Source: an uncultured Chitinophagales bacterium
Lineage (GTDB): Bacteria > Bacteroidota > Bacteroidia > Chitinophagales > JAHDHT01
Assembly (NCBI GenBank): GCA_938023075.1
Contig: CALHDG010000056.1
Coordinates: forward strand, 1-62,518
Direction of reading: 5' to 3'
DNA: 62,518 nucleotides
Shown here: positions 53,353 through 62,190 of the stretch, piece by piece
How positions within the stretch are numbered: position 1 is the first letter of the stretch
How the letters are laid out: each line of letters starts with the position of its first letter
Program-made: the position numbers and the translations under genes
Notes under the pieces: generated by a model
Seen by the model: the letters and a program-made list of their open reading frames with translations, nothing else
What the model was told of the DNA's origin: nothing
Database searches by the model: none

Positions 53353-53635
53353 TATGGTATGTTAGGAGTATTCTTTTTGTCTAAAAAAACAAAGAAAATA
53401 TTTTATCCAATACCATCATTAATATTGTCATTTTAATATAATTACAAACATATTATATTAATCATATGAATTATTTTCGCAAGAAAATTGCTGTTTTTTG
53501 TCCATGAATACTTTATTTATTGCTTTTACTTTTGATGAAGAATTTAAGAATTCATCCAATTCAGGAAGCAGCCGAAAATCCTGTCTTTCGAGACGAACAA
53601 AGCGAGTAGGCATAACCTTTTAATTATTTTTAATT

Positions 53636-53698
53636 ATGAGCGCAATTAAAAATTTGAACACTGTTGAAGGTGGTCCAATTGAATTAGTTGAATTTTAG
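53636..53698 (+). CDS. Candidate 20-residue Gly-Gly leader peptide
   Basis: The ORF ATG 53636 to TAG 53696-53698 encodes MSAIKNLNTVEGG followed by PIELVEF. A Gly-Gly preceded by hydrophobic positions is the cleavage signal recognised by C39-peptidase ABC exporters, and such an exporter begins 190 bp downstream on the same strand. A core of only seven residues (PIELVEF) is unusually short, so it could be a tiny signalling peptide, the stub of a truncated bacteriocin precursor, or chance. A hairpin follows the ORF, as often found between precursor and transporter genes. Recognition is by position and motif only. Confidence 0.45.
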   Translation: MSAIKNLNTVEGGPIELVEF

Positions 53699-53723
53699 AT
53701 TAATTCAGTAACATTTTAAAACT

Positions 53724-53764
53724 TGAAGTGGAAGGTATACAATCAACCATGGGTTTCCACTTCA
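53724..53764 (+). terminator. Hairpin between peptide ORF and exporter (possible attenuator)
   Basis: TGAAGTGGAA (53724-53733) pairs perfectly with TTCCACTTCA (53755-53764), followed by a weak T-rich tail (TTTTAAAAT). Partial termination here would make more peptide mRNA than exporter mRNA. Confidence 0.6.
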
Positions 53765-53890
53765 TTTTAAAATAGATTTAAGAACAAGTGCTCTTTCGCA
53801 TCTAACAAAAATCACCTACCTTTGAATTAGAAACTATAAACATATTAATTTATTCAATCAAATAAGAAGCAACAAAATAAAGTTCTCCCT

Positions 53891-56065
53891 TTGAAAAAAC
53901 CATTTCCCTTTATTAAACAAGCCGGCATGATGGAATGCGGCACCACTTGCCTTGCCATGATTTTTAAGCATTATGGCTACTATAACATATCAGAGGTGTT
54001 GACAAGAGTATGCAATGTAAGTAAGCAAGGCACCAATTTGCAAATGTAGTCCGATGCAGCCGAGCAATGTGGTTTTACGCCAGAGGCTTATCAAATAGAA
54101 TACAAATATTTTTTAGAAATTACTTTGCCTTGTATTGCCCATTACGAAGGTAATCATTTTATTGTTGTGTACAAGGCAACTAAAAACCACGTTTGGGTAG
54201 CTGACACCGCTTTTGGAAAAGATAAAATACCAAGAGTAATTTTTGAAAAGAAATGGAATGGCATTGTACTAGTGTTGAAACCAGGTCCTGATATTTTCAA
54301 AAACAAAGATATGGAAGACTTGGTGCAGCATTTCCGACAGAAAAAAAAATCGTTGTATAGCCAATTTTACCAGCCTGCTATTCAGCCATTTAAGAAAGTA
54401 ATTTTTGAAATATTATTGGCTACCTTTATACTACAACTATTGGGTTTGGCTTTACCCTTTTTTACCAAAACTATTGTAGATAGTGTGTTGGTCAATTCAA
54501 ACATCAAATTACTCTACGGCATTCTGGGTGGATTAATTGGAGTATTTTTATTGCAAATATTATTGCTTTATGTACGTAACATTTTACTGGTGCAAAGTAA
54601 AGTGGGTTTTGAGTTGGAGTTTTTTAGCCGCTTTTTTCAACACTTCATCCGCCTAAAACAAAGCTATTACGATAACCATAAACGCGAAGATTTTATGGCG
54701 CGTTTTCGGCTTAATTTGCGTATTCGGCAATTGGCAAATCCGGTATTGGTAAAAAATGCGGTAGACTTATTATTTATACTTGGTTACATCCCTTTACTGT
54801 TTTTCTTCAATGTAAAATTGGGTTTCCTTGCGTTAATCTTTTCCAGCATTTACTTGTTACTCACTTTATATTTCACACCTATTATTATTCATTTATTAGA
54901 TAAAATATTTTATAAAGATGCTGGCGTATTAGGCAAATTTTTAGATGCTTTGTTGGGCATTAAATCAGTAAAATTATTAGGTGTGGAACGCGACAAATAT
55001 TGGAAATGGCGCAATGAATACAAACGAAATTTAAATGTAGTGTTAGATGCCGAAACAACAGAAATCAATTTATCTTCTTTTCAATATAGCGTGTATTACT
55101 TCAGTCAGGTAGCTATTTATTGGTTTGGTGCTTATCTGGTTTTTAATAAAGAAATTTCTTTAGGAGAGTATCTTGCCTTCATCACTATTTTTATGATTAT
55201 TATGAATGCGCTGAATAGTGTATCTATTTTATGGAAGAGTTTAACCAGCCTTAAAGTATCATTAGATCGAATTAATGATGTACTAATTGAAGAACCCGAA
55301 ATTGAAATGAATAGGCTGCAAGTACCTAAAATTAATCGCTTAACTTTTGAAGAGATTTATTTTAAATATAATGAACAACAACCTAAACATATTTTAAACG
55401 GTTTAAATCTAACTATTGAAGCTGGCGAAAAAATTGGTATCGTAGGTAGAAATGGTGCCGGTAAATCTACCTTAGTGAAACTGATGGTTAATTTTTACGA
55501 TCATTACAAAGGTAATATATTAATTAATGATACAGAGTTAAGGGAGTTTGATGTAAGTGCTTTACGCCGAAAGGTGTTTTTGTTTCCACAAGACATTTAT
55601 TTGTTTAACGGCACTATTAAAGAAAATATTTTATTTGCCAATCCATCTGCCAGTATCGAAGAGGTAATTATTGCCGCCAAAAAAGCTGATTTGCATGATT
55701 ATGTAAAAACCTTGCATCTCGGTTATAATCAAATGATTGGCAATGTCGGAGCTGGTTTATCCGGTGGGCAAAAATTAAAAATTGGTTTTGCCCGTTTGTT
55801 CATTGCCAATCCTGAGGTGATCATTTTAGATGAAGCCAGTAGTCAGTTAGATGTAGAAACCGAAAAGAAAATTATAGAAGCCATTAATGAAACCTATCGT
55901 GATAAAACGATTATTTCGATTGCGCACCGGGTTCATACCTTAAAAAATTCTGATCGAATTTTAGTAATAGATGAAGGTAAGATTGCCGAAGCAGGTACGC
56001 ATTTTGAGTTGATGGAGTTAGATGGGATTTATGCGAGCTTTTTGAATACTTATGTTAATTTTTAA
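53891..56065 (+). pseudogene. C39-peptidase ABC exporter interrupted by an in-frame TAG
   Basis: The full frame of 724 codons opens (TTG 53891) KKPFPFIKQAGMMECGTTCL, with catalytic Cys16 of the C39 peptidase, His89 in EGNHFIVVY and Asp105 in VWVADTAFG. A TAG at 54047-54049 (codon 53) interrupts the peptidase domain in the stretch TNLQM-stop-SDAAEQCG; a single-base change from TTG (Leu) would explain it. Downstream, an ORF from TTG 54125 encodes the rest: six membrane helices and the ABC domain with GIVGRNGAGKST (Walker A), LSGGQKLKIGFARL, VIILDEASSQLD and the H-loop IAHR. If TAG is a true stop, peptide cleavage is lost although transport parts remain. The HlyD-type partner follows 10 bp later. 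Confidence 0.85.
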
Positions 56066-56075
56066 ATGATAACTA

Positions 56076-57392
56076 ATGAATAACAACCATACTCCAATTG
56101 ATCATTTTAAAGATTTAGAACCACAACAATACAGTAATATGTATTTTGAATCGGATGTGCCCTTGGCGGATGTGCGTAAAAATGCTTTGCGTGTTTTAAT
56201 TTATGGTTCACTACTAATTGTGGGCATGCTGTTATTTTTGAGCTTTATGATTCACTTTCCGACTGAAATAAATGTGCCCGTCATTATTAAAAATGAAGGT
56301 AAAGAAGAAGTGATTCGATTTCCTTATAATGTATATGTTGATCAGAAATTTGTGAAGGTAAATGATATGGTTAAGAAAGGTGATCCACTAATCAGTATTG
56401 GCGCGCCTCAAATAACTAATTTAATTCAACAAATAGAAAAGGGCAAAGTCAATTTAGATTTGCAAAACACATCAGAAGCACAGGTTTTTCAAGATCAAGT
56501 GAATTTATTAAGATCAGAAACAACCATTTTAGAAAATGAAATAGATGCCATTCAAAAGGAGATCAATGATTTAAAAGACCAACGTAATACGGAATGCGAT
56601 GCACTGCAAAATGTATATTTAAGCAATCTTAAAATATATAAAGTCAAAAAACAAGCATATGAAGCCGGTGCAATAGCCAAAATTGATTATCAAACTGCAG
56701 AAAAGGAAAAAGTACATGCCTTTGATGCCTTGCAAACCAAAATGCGATCATATAAAACCTTAATCAATACTAAAGCCTCAGAAATAGAGGTCATTCAATC
56801 TAAAATTAATCGAAAGAATAAAGAAATTCAAACTATTAGAAGCGAATACAACAGTGCTTATCAAATAGTAGATACTGATTTAAAATTAGCAGAAAATCAG
56901 TTAGCGTATAATTTTGGAGATTATACAGTTGTGGATGGAAAGTTGACTTTGGTAGCGGAGAAAAGTGGCAAGGTCGCTTATTTGTTTGAAGGTGAAAGGG
57001 AATTAAAGAGTGGGCAAATTTTATTAAAAATTCGAAACGACTTACGAGCCTATTATGCACAAGGCGAAGTGCCACCACAAGCTATTGGAAAGTTTAAAGA
57101 AGGGCAAAAAGCAGCTTTAAAAATTACCTCTTTCCCTCATTTTGAATGGGGTGTAATGGAAGGAGAGGTTGCTGTGCTAAGTAAATCGCCCAATGAAAAT
57201 GGTAATTTTTTGATGCGTTTAGACATTAATAATTATGGCAACCTAAAACCTTTAGTACAATTAGGTATGGATGGTATGGCAACTATTTTAATTGAAGAAA
57301 AAAGTTTTGCGTCGCACGTTACACATACCTTAAAACGCAGCTATTACAATTCTACCGAGCTACCAAGCGAAGTTGAACAAGAAAACAACTAA
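56076..57392 (+). CDS. HlyD-family membrane fusion protein
   Basis: The 438-residue adaptor has a short cytoplasmic N-terminus, one membrane helix (about residues 36-60, RVLIYGSLLIVGMLLFLSFMI) and a lipoyl/barrel-sandwich half-motif. A long coiled coil follows (about 110-275, LRSETTILENEIDAIQKEIN), then the second lipoyl half (LTLVAEKSGKVAYLFEGEREL) and a beta-barrel (DLRAYYAQGEVPPQAIGKF). It links the inner-membrane ABC exporter to an outer-membrane channel; a TolC-like protein is not in the window. It is 10 bp downstream of the exporter and intact, suggesting the exporter nonsense is recent. Confidence 0.9.
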   Translation: MNNNHTPIDHFKDLEPQQYSNMYFESDVPLADVRKNALRVLIYGSLLIVGMLLFLSFMIHFPTEINVPVIIKNEGKEEVIRFPYNVYVDQKFVKVNDMVKKGDPLISIGAPQITNLIQQIEKGKVNLDLQNTSEAQVFQDQVNLLRSETTILENEIDAIQKEINDLKDQRNTECDALQNVYLSNLKIYKVKKQAYEAGAIAKIDYQTAEKEKVHAFDALQTKMRSYKTLINTKASEIEVIQSKINRKNKEIQTIRSEYNSAYQIVDTDLKLAENQLAYNFGDYTVVDGKLTLVAEKSGKVAYLFEGERELKSGQILLKIRNDLRAYYAQGEVPPQAIGKFKEGQKAALKITSFPHFEWGVMEGEVAVLSKSPNENGNFLMRLDINNYGNLKPLVQLGMDGMATILIEEKSFASHVTHTLKRSYYNSTELPSEVEQENN

Positions 57393-57484
57393 ATTCCATA
57401 ATTCAACAAGTGGGTTAAGCATCAAATTTTGTCCGATATCAATTTTCACCAATTCACGATAAAACAACAATCAACCTCCGGTCA

Positions 57485-59842
57485 TTAATTTTTCACAATT
57501 TTTCCATTCAATATTTCAGCCTGATCAACAGAAAGCGTATACAAATAAATGCCACTACTTAAGCTAAGGGTGTAAAAATTTTGCAAGCCTAAATCGAGTC
57601 TAGTATTAATTAATGCATTACCGGTTAAATCATAAATTTGTAAGTCAACCATACCATTAAGGGTAGTAATGGGGTCAGAAAATTCCAAAATAAAATCTTT
57701 CGGATTAACTCCTGAATACATGTTGATACAAATATTGTCAAGCCCATCTTCAGCCATAACCTCATCAATGCTAACATAATTATCATATACGATACCAGTA
57801 TTAAACTTACGCGGGCACATGGCAGACCAATGATTAAAAATCGTATCTCTATAGGCAATTCCATGTGCGTATTCATCTACAAAAACCCGTGCACTTATAG
57901 TGGCATTATAGTTAATGGCAATTGGTTCGGTATATAGCTGAGAGGCTGAATTATTAGGCTCTGCCGGGTCGCTTCCATCTAAAGTATAATAAATTTCACC
58001 CACTGCATTGGGGTTTGTTAAGCTCAGCTGATAGCCAACCGGCACATCCCCACCAAGCTTACTTAACTTTGGGGCACCAATAAATTTGGGGTAATAATTA
58101 TTCTCACCATAGCGCAAATAATACAACAATCCTCTCTCTGCATCAAAAAGTTCTGGTATTATTTCATTCAAATATTTCGTCTTTTCAGCCAACACGTGGG
58201 TATTATAATCTATCAGATTTTCTCTAACATCCCCCCATCGAGCTAATTCTAATAAGCTAGCTTTGTTAATGGATCGTTCTAATTCATCATAAGTACTCAA
58301 CAAATTATTAGCATGCAATACACCATCTTCTTCAATACAATTGCATTGAACTCTATCGCCAAAGGCTCTTTGATATTGTTCTGCACCTCGCAATAATTTA
58401 TCCAATTCGTTAGGATGGTAGGCATCTGAAGAATGAAATATCCTACTGGTATAAATTGGTGAATCGTTTAGCGCAAATTCTGCATCCCAAGGAAAAAACT
58501 GCCATAATCCACCGGCTTCTTTTTTCTTGGCAGCATACCAATTGTTTGCTCCCCAATCGGTATTAACCAATAAAGCATTTAATAAAAAATAATCAATAAA
58601 CGCATTCACATCTAACGCATTCTTAATTTCTTCATACATATCATTTAAACTTTCTTGAACAGGAATAAAGGTATTGTGGTAAGGAAAATTATAGATCGTA
58701 TCCATTTCTACATCTCTGGCAACATGGTACAAATGTTTATAGTTAAGTGTGTCGCCCGCAACTAAACCGTTTTCACTCATCACATCATAATCTTGCGCAT
58801 TTCCGTTTTGGTAAGATGCCATAAAATCGGCATTGGGTATTTCACATAAATCATACATTCCCCAATATAAACCATTTAAAAACACATGAACAAATTGGCT
58901 ATGCGGAGAAAGATGACCCATTGAACGATACAAATTTCTGGTCCATTGATCTTTGTGAAACTGGGTTTTTTGCCTTCTGCCTCTGTCCCAATCGTGTGGT
59001 GAACAATGTTCGATCATTCGTAATTTCAATGCTTTATAAGATTGAGCAGCCTCTGCTCCAAAGAGTGCATAATCTAATGCCCCATCTCCATATTGTTCCT
59101 CAAAAGTTAATTGCAAGCTGTGCTTATAGTAGTCATATCTCCGACTAACTGCTTCCCCTGCAATACTTAAACCAGCCTCTATACAAAAAGCAGTTGTTCC
59201 ATCGGTATTAATCATTTCAACAGAAGCTGGCACCGTTTCATCTTCAAATGTATGGTTATAAATACCAGTATTTACGTCAAATAAATTAGCTTTATCTGTA
59301 ATAATTGATAGTGTTGGAATTTGAGAGAAACCGTCAATAAGCTGATCACTATAATTCGGGTTACTCAACACTTCAGTATCCATTTCATAATCGGCATTTT
59401 GTGTAACTGACAGATATTGAGGATTATATCCAGTTGAGTTTGGATCAAAAAGATTGGTTATTCCAGTACCCCAAACAGCAGGATAGTTCAACTCACTGAT
59501 TACATCTACGTTGTTTTGTTGTAACACCTGATCTAAAAAAATAAAACTGGCTGATTTTTTTGCTAAAGTTGTGCCGGCAATAGCCCAAACCCTAATAACT
59601 GTTGTTTGATTAATTAATATGTTGTCAGAGGGATTGTGTAAAATACGGGTGAAAGAAGTTGAAGGATCGGAACCATCAGTTGTATAAAATATGGTAGAAG
59701 ACTCGGTAGCGTTAATAGTTAGCTGAAAGGCTTGGTCATAAAAACCACTTGGTTCGCTAATGTCGATGTTTGCATAGCAAAGGTGCGATAATAACAACGC
59801 TGCTGCCACAACCAATGTGGCAAGTATAGTTTTGGATTGCAT
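57485..59842 (-). CDS. CotH kinase-like T9SS cargo protein with chitobiase-type domains
   Basis: The 785-residue protein has a signal peptide (about residues 1-25, LLLSHLCYANI) and a first CHB_HEX-type domain (SGFYDQAFQLTINATESSTI then FYTTDGSDPS). The large CotH-like region spans about 185-540 (IPTLSIITDKANLFDVNTGI, SIAGEAVSRRYDYYKHSLQL, KLRMIEHCSPHDWDRGRRQK, FLNGLYWGMYDLCE, WQFFPWDAEFAL). A second YYTLDGSDP repeat near 620 and a T9SS type A sorting tail (LQIYDLTGNAL...GIYLYTLSVDQAEI) end the protein. CotH-family proteins can phosphorylate surface proteins in spores; here it is probably a cell-surface protein of unknown target. Confidence 0.88.
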   Translation of the reverse strand: MQSKTILATLVVAAALLLSHLCYANIDISEPSGFYDQAFQLTINATESSTIFYTTDGSDPSTSFTRILHNPSDNILINQTTVIRVWAIAGTTLAKKSASFIFLDQVLQQNNVDVISELNYPAVWGTGITNLFDPNSTGYNPQYLSVTQNADYEMDTEVLSNPNYSDQLIDGFSQIPTLSIITDKANLFDVNTGIYNHTFEDETVPASVEMINTDGTTAFCIEAGLSIAGEAVSRRYDYYKHSLQLTFEEQYGDGALDYALFGAEAAQSYKALKLRMIEHCSPHDWDRGRRQKTQFHKDQWTRNLYRSMGHLSPHSQFVHVFLNGLYWGMYDLCEIPNADFMASYQNGNAQDYDVMSENGLVAGDTLNYKHLYHVARDVEMDTIYNFPYHNTFIPVQESLNDMYEEIKNALDVNAFIDYFLLNALLVNTDWGANNWYAAKKKEAGGLWQFFPWDAEFALNDSPIYTSRIFHSSDAYHPNELDKLLRGAEQYQRAFGDRVQCNCIEEDGVLHANNLLSTYDELERSINKASLLELARWGDVRENLIDYNTHVLAEKTKYLNEIIPELFDAERGLLYYLRYGENNYYPKFIGAPKLSKLGGDVPVGYQLSLTNPNAVGEIYYTLDGSDPAEPNNSASQLYTEPIAINYNATISARVFVDEYAHGIAYRDTIFNHWSAMCPRKFNTGIVYDNYVSIDEVMAEDGLDNICINMYSGVNPKDFILEFSDPITTLNGMVDLQIYDLTGNALINTRLDLGLQNFYTLSLSSGIYLYTLSVDQAEILNGKIVKN

Positions 59843-60005
59843 GAATATTTATAATTTGTTAATGTATTATTTATACATAAAACATGATCTTCTGTAAGTG
59901 CGGATTAATTGAAGATCAAATCAAATGATGAAGTGTATTTACTTAATAACTACTACTTAGGTTACAACTTTCGTACCATATTTTTTTGTCATACATATTT
60001 TTCAA

Positions 60006-61907
60006 TTAGGCAGCCTCTGCTTCTTGCGAGTCATTTTCTATTGGGTCTTTAAAATTTTCATCTACTACATCCTCTTCTACTCTTAAGTTATTCACAATAA
60101 ATTTTTGACGTTCTGGTGTATTGCTTCCCATATAGTAAGTCAATAATTCTTTAATAGTCATCTCTTTTTTAACCATCACTTGTTGCAAACGAATATCTTC
60201 TCCAATAAAGCCTTCAAATTCATGGGGTGATATTTCGCCTAGACCTTTAAAGCGGGTAATTTCGGTTTTGCCACCCAATTCTTTTATGGCTTGTTGTTTT
60301 TCTTTTTCCGAATAACAGTAAATCGTTTTCTTTTTGTTGCGCACTCTAAAGAGGGGTGTTTCTAAAATTTTCAGATGCCCTTTTCTTACCAAATCCGGAA
60401 AAAACTGTAAAAAGAAAGTCATAATTAATAGGCGAATATGCATTCCATCCACATCAGCATCGGTTGCTAAAATTACATTGTTGTAGCGTAGCTCATCTAA
60501 ATCATCTTCAATATTTAACGCATGCTGCAACAAATTCAGTTCTTCATTTTCGTAGACTATTTTTTTTGTTTTATTGAAGCAGTTGAGCGGCTTTCCACGT
60601 AATGAAAAAACCGCCTGCGTTTCCACATCTCTGGCTTTGGTTATGGAGCCACTTGCCGAATCTCCCTCTGTTATAAATATGGTGGTTTCAGGATGTCGTT
60701 CTTTATTCTTTTGTGTAAAATGAACTCTGCAATCTCTTAATTTTCTGTTATGTAAGTTGGCTTTCTTTGCACGTTGATTGGCTAATTTTTTAATGCCTGC
60801 CAACTCTGTCCGCTCTTTTTCCGATTGCAAAATTCTTTTTTGTATCGCTTCAGCAATCGTTTTATTTTCGTGCAGATAATTATCAATTGAACGGCTAACA
60901 AAATCAACTATGTAACCTCTAACCGTTTGACCACCTGGTGCCATATGCGAAGAACCCAGCTTTGTTTTAGTTTGTGATTCAAAAACAGGTTCTTCAATTC
61001 TCACACTAATCGCTCCAGCTATAGAAGCTCTAATATCCTTTGCATCATAATCTTTTTTAAAGTGCTCTCTGCATCCCTTCACTATCGCTTCCCGAAAAGC
61101 CGCCAAATGCGAACCTCCTTGAATGGTATATTGACCATTAACAAAACTGTAATATGTTTCACCATATTCGTTGGTATGCGTTATAGCAAATTCAATATCT
61201 TCTCCACTTAAATGAATAATGGGGTAGCGAATTTCATCTTCATTGGTTTTGTTAGCAAGTAAATCGAATAAACCATTTTTGGAGTAATATCGTTTATCAT
61301 TCAAATACAAACTCAAGCCTGCGTTTAAATAAGCATAGTTCCAAATCTGATCATTTAAAAAATCAGGTAAAAACTTATATTTTTTAAAGATGCTTTCATC
61401 CGGTTTAAAGTGAAAGTAGGTTCCGTTTACCTCATCAGTTTTTTGTATGTTATAATTTTTTTGAAGATTGCCTTGTTCAAACTCCACTACCTTTTTTCGT
61501 TTATCCCTAATCGACTCAACTCTAAAATAATTAGATAAGGCGTTTACAGCCTTGGTCCCTACCCCATTTAAACCTACGGATTTTTTAAACGCCTTTGAGT
61601 CGTACTTTCCACCGGTATTAATTTTAGAAACACAATCAACAACTTTGCCCAGTGGAATGCCGCGTCCATAGTCCCTAACCGAAACTTCAGTATCGCTAAT
61701 TTTAATTTCAATTTTCTTACCAAAACCCATCACATATTCATCAATGGAGTTGTCAATAATTTCTTTTACTAAAATATAAATACCATCGTCCTGCGAAGAA
61801 CCATCTCCCGTTTTACCAATGTACATACCCGGTCTCAATCGAATATGCTCTCTCCAGTCCAACGATTTAATTTCCGCTTCGGTATATTGTACAGTTTGAT
61901 CTGCCAT
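60006..61907 (-). CDS. parE: DNA topoisomerase IV subunit B
   Basis: The 633-residue protein has the GHKL ATPase fold ([44 protein letters not shown] and [21 protein letters not shown]), the transducer domain, and the TOPRIM core ([42 protein letters not shown]). The shorter length and motif style favour ParE over GyrB. With ParC it decatenates chromosomes. parC is not downstream here, where the CotH gene lies. A -7 box TAAATTTG lies 23 bp upstream. Confidence 0.93.
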   Translation of the reverse strand: MADQTVQYTEAEIKSLDWREHIRLRPGMYIGKTGDGSSQDDGIYILVKEIIDNSIDEYVMGFGKKIEIKISDTEVSVRDYGRGIPLGKVVDCVSKINTGGKYDSKAFKKSVGLNGVGTKAVNALSNYFRVESIRDKRKKVVEFEQGNLQKNYNIQKTDEVNGTYFHFKPDESIFKKYKFLPDFLNDQIWNYAYLNAGLSLYLNDKRYYSKNGLFDLLANKTNEDEIRYPIIHLSGEDIEFAITHTNEYGETYYSFVNGQYTIQGGSHLAAFREAIVKGCREHFKKDYDAKDIRASIAGAISVRIEEPVFESQTKTKLGSSHMAPGGQTVRGYIVDFVSRSIDNYLHENKTIAEAIQKRILQSEKERTELAGIKKLANQRAKKANLHNRKLRDCRVHFTQKNKERHPETTIFITEGDSASGSITKARDVETQAVFSLRGKPLNCFNKTKKIVYENEELNLLQHALNIEDDLDELRYNNVILATDADVDGMHIRLLIMTFFLQFFPDLVRKGHLKILETPLFRVRNKKKTIYCYSEKEKQQAIKELGGKTEITRFKGLGEISPHEFEGFIGEDIRLQQVMVKKEMTIKELLTYYMGSNTPERQKFIVNNLRVEEDVVDENFKDPIENDSQEAEAA

Positions 61908-61929
61908 AAATAAGTAACTTATTAGACTA

Positions 61930-61937
61930 CAAATTTA
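61930..61937 (-). promoter_or_regulatory. -7 promoter box TAAATTTG for parE
   Basis: Exact TAnnTTTG on the minus strand, 22 bp before the parE start codon. Confidence 0.55.
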
Positions 61938-61950
61938 TTAATATTTTCTT

Positions 61951-62070
61951 AGAAGCGAAACTGTAGAAACTCGTATAAACTTTTGTCCTGCTATCCGCTC
62001 AAATCCCATTTGGCAAACGCTTCAAAATGCCCTTCTTCAGCAAATGGAATAACCGCTCCTATCAGGGCTA
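61951..62070 (-). repeat. R1 structured repeat, copy 4 (inverted)
   Basis: Read on the minus strand it begins TAGCCCTGATAGGAGCGGTT and ends GGATAGCAGGAC plus TTTCGCTTCT. The outer stem is CCTG/CAGG as in copy 2; the inner stem is ATTCCATTTG with CAAATGGGAT. Confidence 0.8.
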
Positions 62071-62123
62071 AACAGCCAACTTCGCTCGCTCGTAGTTACC
62101 ACACTTTAGTATGGATTCACAAC

Positions 62124-62162
62124 AAAAAAATCCCTCTGCCGGACTAACCAACAGAGGGATTT
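62124..62162 (-). terminator. Rho-independent terminator of the downstream T9SS cargo gene
   Basis: AAATCCCTCTG (62128-62138) pairs with CAGAGGGATTT (62152-62162). On the minus strand a seven-base T run follows, 28 bp beyond the stop codon. Confidence 0.9.
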
Positions 62163-62190
62163 GAAACTATCTTTTATCAATACACCATAC

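Larger units (their letters stand above)
52285..53635. other. 1.35-kb gene-poor region with R3 and R4 repeats
   Basis: Besides the R3-type element (52749-53023) and R4 copy 3 (53196-53352), I see only AT-rich DNA and two overlapping tiny ORFs near 53504-53623. One of these (ATG 53535, TAG 53607-53609, 24 codons; internal IHPIQEAAENPVFRDEQ) reads protein-like. It ends 26 bases before the Gly-Gly peptide ORF and might be a second small product. Confidence 0.45.

Noticed and set aside
53504-53623. 39-codon ORF upstream of the Gly-Gly peptide ORF
   Set aside because: It overlaps a more protein-like 24-codon ORF in another frame and has a basic, Ser-rich composition with no motif; not called as a gene.
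54047-54049. Genome-wide TAG recoding as an explanation for the exporter interruption
   Set aside because: Several intact genes in the window end at TAG at their family-expected length, so TAG is a normal stop here.
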